DNA of 64,000 bases, taken from assembly GCA_030620095.1 (NCBI GenBank), contig JAUTXW010000325.1, positions 496,001 through 560,000 on the forward strand. The letters run 5' to 3'. Origin of the DNA: Kuschelorhynchus macadamiae. Its lineage: Eukaryota; Arthropoda; Insecta; Coleoptera; Curculionidae. The notes below the pieces were generated by a model. That model was given only the letters and a program-made list of their open reading frames with translations, was not told the DNA's origin and searched no databases. Of the stretch, positions 56,095-64,000 are shown piece after piece. The position numbers and the translations under genes were made by a program. How positions within the stretch are numbered: the first letter of the stretch is position 1; each line of letters begins with the position of its first letter.

Positions 56095-58396
56095 ATGGAG
56101 AACCCATCAGGATCTAGAACTCCATCAAAGTTGGAACAAACTCAGCAACAGGTAAATGAAGTTGTTGGGATTATGCGAGTAAATGTTGAGAAGGTACTCG
56201 AAAGGGATCAGAAACTCTCTGAACTTGATTCACGTGCTGACGCCCTTCAGGAAGGTGGTAAAAGATTTGAACAACAAGCCCAAAAACTGAAAAGGAAATA
56301 TTGGTGGAAAAATATTAAGATGATGATTATTATTGGGATTATTGTGCTTATTTTATTAATAATTATTATTGGTAAGTGAAGTTATTTTTGCATCGTTTTT
56401 GTTATCTTATCTAGATTCCAGAATTAGGAAAAGTGATTAATAAAGTGTTTTGATATTTTATTGTTACAGGATATTAAATTCAAGCATACACATTAATAAT
56501 TTATGTTATGATGTAAATTGTAGGTTTAAAATTGAATTAATTGAAAGCCATCTTAGATAGGGATACTATTTTGGGATTTCTGTAGCCAATATCTTTTTGT
56601 TTTCACATTTGTATTGGAAAATGGGCTGTAAGGTATATATGCAGGGTTAGCATGAGAGAATAATGCAGGTCATTGTTCATACAACAAGGAATACTTACAT
56701 TAACATGTTTGTTTATATTGGAAACAGTGGATCTCGTCTATAAGAAGTACAAGTGTGCAAAACTTGATGCAATCGCTGCATTGAGTGGTGCATATAACAT
56801 AGGTCAGGGTAATCGTCTCATCACCATTCCTAAAAGTAGCCCCACCAAGAACTCCTTAATAAATGGAAGCATTAAAATTTTTAACCACCTTTCAACTGAG
56901 GTAAATAATAAAGGATCACAGATAAAATTTAAAAAGTCTGTATGGTCTTTACTGAAAAAAAAGGCTTACTACAATTTACGGGAATTTTATAATGATTAAT
57001 TTAACTATCTACCTTAATATTACATTCTTTTGTGATCCTACAATGTTTTAATCTTAATAATGATAATAATGATTTGCCAACAAATACTATATATTTATTA
57101 TAATATAGCATGTTTTGAATTTGAATTAGATAAAAATGAGCCCTTATTACCAGTTAACAATAATTATTAACAGATGTAAAGCTTCTATTTTACATATTAA
57201 CCAGAAAAGATAATAAAATTTGTAATAAATTTAATAATTTAATAAATTGTCAGTACACTAAAAAAAAAATAAAAATATTTATTAGTCATTAAAATACTGG
57301 GTATCTGTTGACAAGTCATACGAGAGTACAGGTTACTTTGTCTTAGTTTCAATAATAGAATTTAAAAGAGAATTTAAAAGAGAATTTAAAAGAGAGCACA
57401 TATAACACTTTGTTGAAAATATTTGCTCTTGCTGTTATATTAAAATAAGTAAATAGGTGTATTCCTATAGGTCGTCGCATAAATTCTAAAACCTACTCAA
57501 AAAATATTTTGCAGTTTTTTTCTGGTCTTAAATACTTAAAATAAAATAAAAACCATTACCATAAGACATCTTTATAAACTCGGGCTTGTCAGTTTTGCCA
57601 ATCAACTAGACCCCTGTCGGCCGCATGCATATAACTACTTGCGCAGTTCGATTTTCAGTTAAAATAGAAATAAAAGATGGAATTTTCCACAATATATATT
57701 TTGAACTGAATATTTGACAAATAATTTCAGTTGCAAGGTTCGTGATTTTTTGCTATTCAGATATTTTCAAACAGATTCTTTACCCATTTGATGACATCTG
57801 CAACACCAATTTTTGTTGACATTTAATTCATTATTAAGAAAAACTCTTTAAATTACATTAACATATTTGCTAAATTTAGACTTTTCTTGATAAATCTGCG
57901 TACTACATGATTTACAAAAATATCTTTTTAATCAAGAGATTGACATTGACAAATCTCTTAGAATTCTAACTTACCTACTGTGTTTGAAGCCTTGGAGAAT
58001 TGTAAGGGTGAATCTTGCTCTTCTGAGAGAAATGGTATGGTATGGAGATCAAAGGTTCTCTCTCGTGCTGGCTAGCTAGTTCTTGACAAATAGAAAATAA
58101 GTAAAGATATTTAATTCTGATGTACCTACCTCATCGTGGTCACTTGTCACCTTTTCTATTTAATTGTTCTATGTTCTATGTTAATTATAATATGTTGTTA
58201 TGTTAATTATATTATATATAATAATTTGACTTTCTTCTAAGCAACTTATTGTTCAATTGTATCCAAAATTTCCAATATTTACTAAATTGTGAGAGATATT
58301 TTTTCAGTTTCTCTGACCAGTGGAGGTGGAAGCTCAAGTTCAGACACTCCTGCATCTGATTCGGGCACAAAGGCTATTGAAGGACAGACACCTTAA
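56095..58396 (+). CDS. Syb: Synaptobrevin (R-SNARE), two coding exons
   Basis: Exons 56095-56371 and 58308-58396 join in phase 1 into a 121-residue protein. It is a vesicle-anchored R-SNARE that pairs with syntaxin and SNAP-25-type proteins to drive membrane fusion. A short N-terminus (MENPSGSRTPSK) is followed by the SNARE helix, about 13-70 (NEVVGIMRVNVEKVLERDQK, with the zero-layer Arg37 in LERDQK; then LSELDSRADALQ). KLKRKYWWKN is the juxtamembrane basic patch, and about 75-96 is the C-terminal anchor. The short luminal tail is SLTSGGGSSSSDTPASDSGT to EGQTP. An acceptor (TTTTTATAG, exon from 56089) precedes the ATG, so a 5'-UTR intron exists. The donor is GGTAAGTG at 56371/56372 and the acceptor TTTTTTCAG at 58307. 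Reading through the donor gives IIIIGK and stop. The helix resembles ubiquitous insect Syb more than neuronal nSyb. Confidence 0.95.
56640..57000 (+). pseudogene. LINE ORF2 C-terminal fragment in the synaptobrevin intron
   Basis: The open frame 56673-56999 reads GILTLTCLFILETVDLVYKK, then SLINGSIKIFNHLSTEV and FKKSVWSLLKKKAYYNLREF. This is the R..S..Y.G.KIYN.LP.E.....FK..LK.LL...AYYS..EF pattern at the end of jockey/CR1-type proteins. It is heavily 5'-truncated and in the same orientation as the host gene. A TAATAATGATAATAATGA stretch follows, as at many LINE 3' ends. Confidence 0.65.
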
Positions 58397-58452
58397 GTTT
58401 TTTTTTCTTTATTTTGAGCTAAGAATATGGCTGCATCATAAAGTGTCACTTC

Positions 58453-58458
58453 AATAAA
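58453..58458 (+). terminator. Poly(A) signal AATAAA
   Basis: AATAAA lies 57 bases after the synaptobrevin stop codon, and a second occurs near 58572. Either could end the transcript. Confidence 0.55.
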
Positions 58459-58479
58459 ATCCCATTATTAAACATTCTG

Positions 58480-61150
<2,671 letters not shown>

Positions 61151-61589
61151 TATATATATATACATGATATTAGAAGTAAATGGAACTGCCAACTTACTGC
61201 AAAATGATTTATTATTGACAATCTTAATAGTATATAATTTATGTTAGAATTACTATTGATTTATTAGTTCTAAAAGTTTAAGGTTTTGTTTAGTCTGTTG
61301 TATTATTGTGATTTTGTGGTTCGTTTCAGAAATAAATATTTATTAATTGTATATTGTTGCTGATTTCCCTAGCTATTTTTATCCTAATAGGAATTTGTAA
61401 CAGTAGAAGTTTCTGAAGAACTTGTCACTGGTATAATTGCACTCAGATATGCTAGTATAATATTAGTAGCAATATTTATGTAATTATGGTGCAACATTCA
61501 AAACTAAGTCATTTCCTTTGTATATATCAGGGTATATTGTATGTACATTCCTAACACTTAACACATCATAAAATTTATTTGCAACTGTT
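61151..61589. other. Gap without gene
   Basis: A short (TA)n remainder, then AT-rich sequence. Nothing recognised. Confidence 0.45.
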
Positions 61590-62110
61590 TACTATTACTC
61601 ATTTTAACCTATGGAGAAAAAAGCAGTGAACTTAATTATATGTACACCTGACAGTATGAACAATTGATGTTACTTCAGTTGGTTTAGTATTATACACGGG
61701 CCGATTTTGGTGATTTCATATTGATTGCAAAAACGATTTTTTAGTTGCTTTATTGATATAATTTATTACATAAGTGAAATAAGCCCAATTTTTTGGGAAG
61801 TTTTTCTCTTAGATCAGCTAATGTTCTTGGATCAATTTAACTGGGATGTTATACTATGGAAAAAATAGTAAATATGTAGCTTTTTATTCTTACTTATTTC
61901 AACCTATGGAAAGAAAGCAGCCAGGGGTGTCCCTTCTTGATAGTGAGGAGGGGACTCTGAGGAAGATGCCAACTGTCTAAAAAGAAAGTTATTCCGTTTG
62001 TATTACAATAATTTTGATATAGAAAATATGTTGAAATGCAGATTAGCATCTAGGTCTGCTGGCTCTTGGATCAATTTAACTGGGACTTGATATTGAAGAA
62101 TAAAATAGTA
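61590..62110. repeat. Degenerate direct duplication, period about 270-295 bp
   Basis: TTTTAACCTATGGAGAAAAA (61602) recurs as TTTCAACCTATGGAAAGAAA (61897). CTTGGATCAATTTAACTGGGA occurs at 61827 and 62067. The rest has drifted. Confidence 0.5.
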
Positions 62111-63115
62111 GATCTGAAGTACTCAGATAAAAGTTCCTAGTATGGTTCACACTGCAGTGCTGGAAATAGGTTTTTTACCAACCAGAACGATATGCTTGTA
62201 TTTGGACATTACCAATTATCATTTTAATATATTTTTCTGGGATAGGAATGCATAATTTTTATTGTTGAGAAATAAATAAAACTTCAGTTTCGTAGAGCAC
62301 AAGCTTATACCTTTCTATAAAGTAACAAGAGATCCCTGGTGCCGTATGGACCCCTGGAATAATAAAAAAATCTAAAAGAATATCACATGTCCATGTTACT
62401 TATTACCTTATTATATCAGTGAGTAGGGTCCAGATCCCATAAATACGCCTGATAATTTTTCATAGTCATATAACAGTTTTACTAATATAATTTGTATATT
62501 TCTGCCTTTTTTCAAATTGATATTCGGCGGATCTAGACTGCTGCTTTTGATATCGATTCATTGGCACAGAAGTGGGTTTGGTTTGGGAATGTAATGATGC
62601 AATTTTAGATAGTGTTTAAAAACATAGTTATTCGTTGACCTAAGGGGAATAGCAACAGGAACACAACCGCAATGTATTCGTTTAGATATTTTTACGAACC
62701 GGAAGTCCGTTCCGATCCATTTCCAGATCTGGTTCATACAAGAATTACAAGAGTGCGTAATCAGTAAGAAAATTGCACACAATAGGTTGAAATCATTGGA
62801 GTCTAACTTGATTGATAATTGAATTGATTTAAGTTATATCTTAACAAGAGACTAACGGTTGTATAATCCAAATAATTTTGGCCCTATGTAAATAACAAAT
62901 GAAAGTTTAATGATTATCACAATGAATACTACAATAATTGTAGGGGTCATTATGGTCAAAAAATCGTAAATATGTTTGCTGAATATTTCTATACAGTACA
63001 CATGATGTTTCTGCAAGCACAGTCAGCATTTATTTATATTATTTATCAAAATAATCTGTGGACAGGCTATTTAAGATTAGATATTTTATTGGGATGCGGA
63101 AAAGCTAAAAAATAT
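62111..63115. other. Gap without gene
   Basis: No coding sequence recognised. A 74-codon - strand frame near 62558-62782 lacks any identifiable motif. Confidence 0.4.
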
Positions 63116-63121
63116 CTTTGG

Positions 63122-63190
63122 TCAGCATTTTGGACTTAAATAAGACCTCTGGACCAGATGGTATTCCTCCAAGTCATTTAATTTTTCAAG
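63122..63190 (+). pseudogene. LINE reverse transcriptase fragment
   Basis: ILDLNKTSGPDGIPPSHLI is the conserved start of the non-LTR reverse transcriptase domain (LxxxKSSGPDGIPPxxLK). Only about 20 codons are preserved. Confidence 0.65.
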
Positions 63191-63279
63191 GCTACTATTG
63201 TATATTATGGGACTTTCCAAACATACGTCTACATTGTACATTGCTAAAAATTAGAAAATGTTACAAGCAATATAAAAAA

Positions 63280-63585
63280 AGCAAATGTTTATAAAAAAAA
63301 TTAAACGACTTCCAAAAATTCCGTAAAAAGTGAAAAATAATGTTTTATTTCATCTGGAAATTTTTACTTTGGGAAGTCGGTGCCTTGTACTAAAAAAGAC
63401 GGGAAAACATACTCGTGGTATTAGACAATAAAACACTCAGTACATAAATATATTTTTGTTATAAGGTAATTGAGAATAAGTTGCATGGGCGCCTACTTCC
63501 CAGAGTAAAATTTTTCAGATGAAATAAAGTATTTTTCAATTTTTAGTGTATTTTTTTAAAGTCAGTTTAATTTTTTTGGAAATGT
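63280..63585. mobile_element. MITE of the AAGTCGG family, copy 2
   Basis: GTTTTATTTCATCTGGAAATTT pairs with AAATTTTTCAGATGAAATAAAG. GGGAAGTCGGTGCC pairs with GGCGCCTACTTCCC. Ends are near ATTAAACGACTT and AAGTCAGTTTAAT. Related to 42610-42905. Confidence 0.6.
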
Positions 63586-64000
63586 TGTGGTCACGAAACT
63601 GCATATCGACAAATATTTAAATGCAAGATCACACCATTACCCAACACAAATTCAAGCTGTGGCCAACACCCTTGTTTTTTTAATATTCTCCGTTGGGTTT
63701 TCCTTACTTATTACCCCCCCCCCCCCAAATATTTTCTCTTCGGTGGGTTCTTGTCACTAACAATGTCACTCCTCAGTCTATCTATTCGGACGCGTGAATC
63801 ACGCTGGATGAGACACTACACGTTTCTGGAGCACTAATTAACAGTTCGTCTTCAAATTCTGGTGGCCATGTTGTCAAGATAACCGACCATAGTCTATCTT
63901 TTAAAAATATTTTTAGCGATAAGTCCGCTTCTACCCAAAACCGGTGACAACATCGTTATGTCAAAGTGAATACTTAGTATATATTTTAATTTTTAGATTG
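63586..64000. other. Gap with a poly-C run
   Basis: A run of about 13 C at 63714-63726. No gene recognised to the end of the window. Confidence 0.5.

Overview
This window looks like part of an insect nuclear genome. It is AT-rich, has intron-split coding sequence, and is packed with eukaryotic transposon debris (Tc1/mariner, hAT, jockey- and CR1-like LINEs). Only one host gene can be named with confidence: a ubiquitous-type synaptobrevin (R-SNARE, closest by eye to insect Syb), in two coding exons at 56095-56371 and 58308-58396 on the + strand. A second probable host exon lies on the - strand at 23764-23914: a start codon with a splice acceptor in front and a phase-0 donor behind. I do not recognise that gene. 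There are no bacterial-type operons, rRNAs, tRNAs or CRISPR arrays.

Layout. 1-13.7 kb: a broken mariner-like element with long inverted repeats, a Penelope-like scrap, a truncated mariner, palindromic elements, a frameshifted Tc1/IS630-type transposase and a decayed hAT transposase. 15.1-18.6 kb: two hAT relics, the second (GTF2IRD2/ZBED5-like) apparently inserted into the end of the first. 18.6-25.2 kb: gene-poor, with divergent tandem repeats, CGATCG-rich palindromic sequence, the unknown exon and a hAT MITE with a perfect 8-bp target duplication. 25.6-29.6 kb: a decayed repeat-family protein, then an apparently intact mariner-like element (354-residue transposase, 462-bp inverted repeats, TA target). 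30.8-32.6 kb: minisatellites, an inserted MITE and a hammerhead-ribozyme-like motif. 33.9-37.9 kb (- strand): two long overlapping open frames that together look like one gene of about 1,350 codons, with an N-terminal SAM-like region, a CxC...Hx4H zinc finger, a P-element-like nuclease fold and a WYIGR (Tudor-like) tail, split by one base at a run of nine A. 38.6-49.3 kb: palindromic MITEs, tandem repeats and LINE fragments. 52-61 kb: a hAT MITE, a LINE fragment, synaptobrevin with a LINE scrap in its intron, a (TA)n tract and a nested element inserted in that tract. 61-64 kb: mostly unassigned, with one LINE motif and one MITE.

Most worth pursuing: (1) the 33.9-37.9 kb gene and its single-base frame break; (2) a short conserved head (GAGGGGTAA...GTGTACA) at six places, which abuts different minisatellites; (3) the hammerhead-like motif at 32202-32258. 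All domain calls come from reading motifs by eye; no database search was possible.
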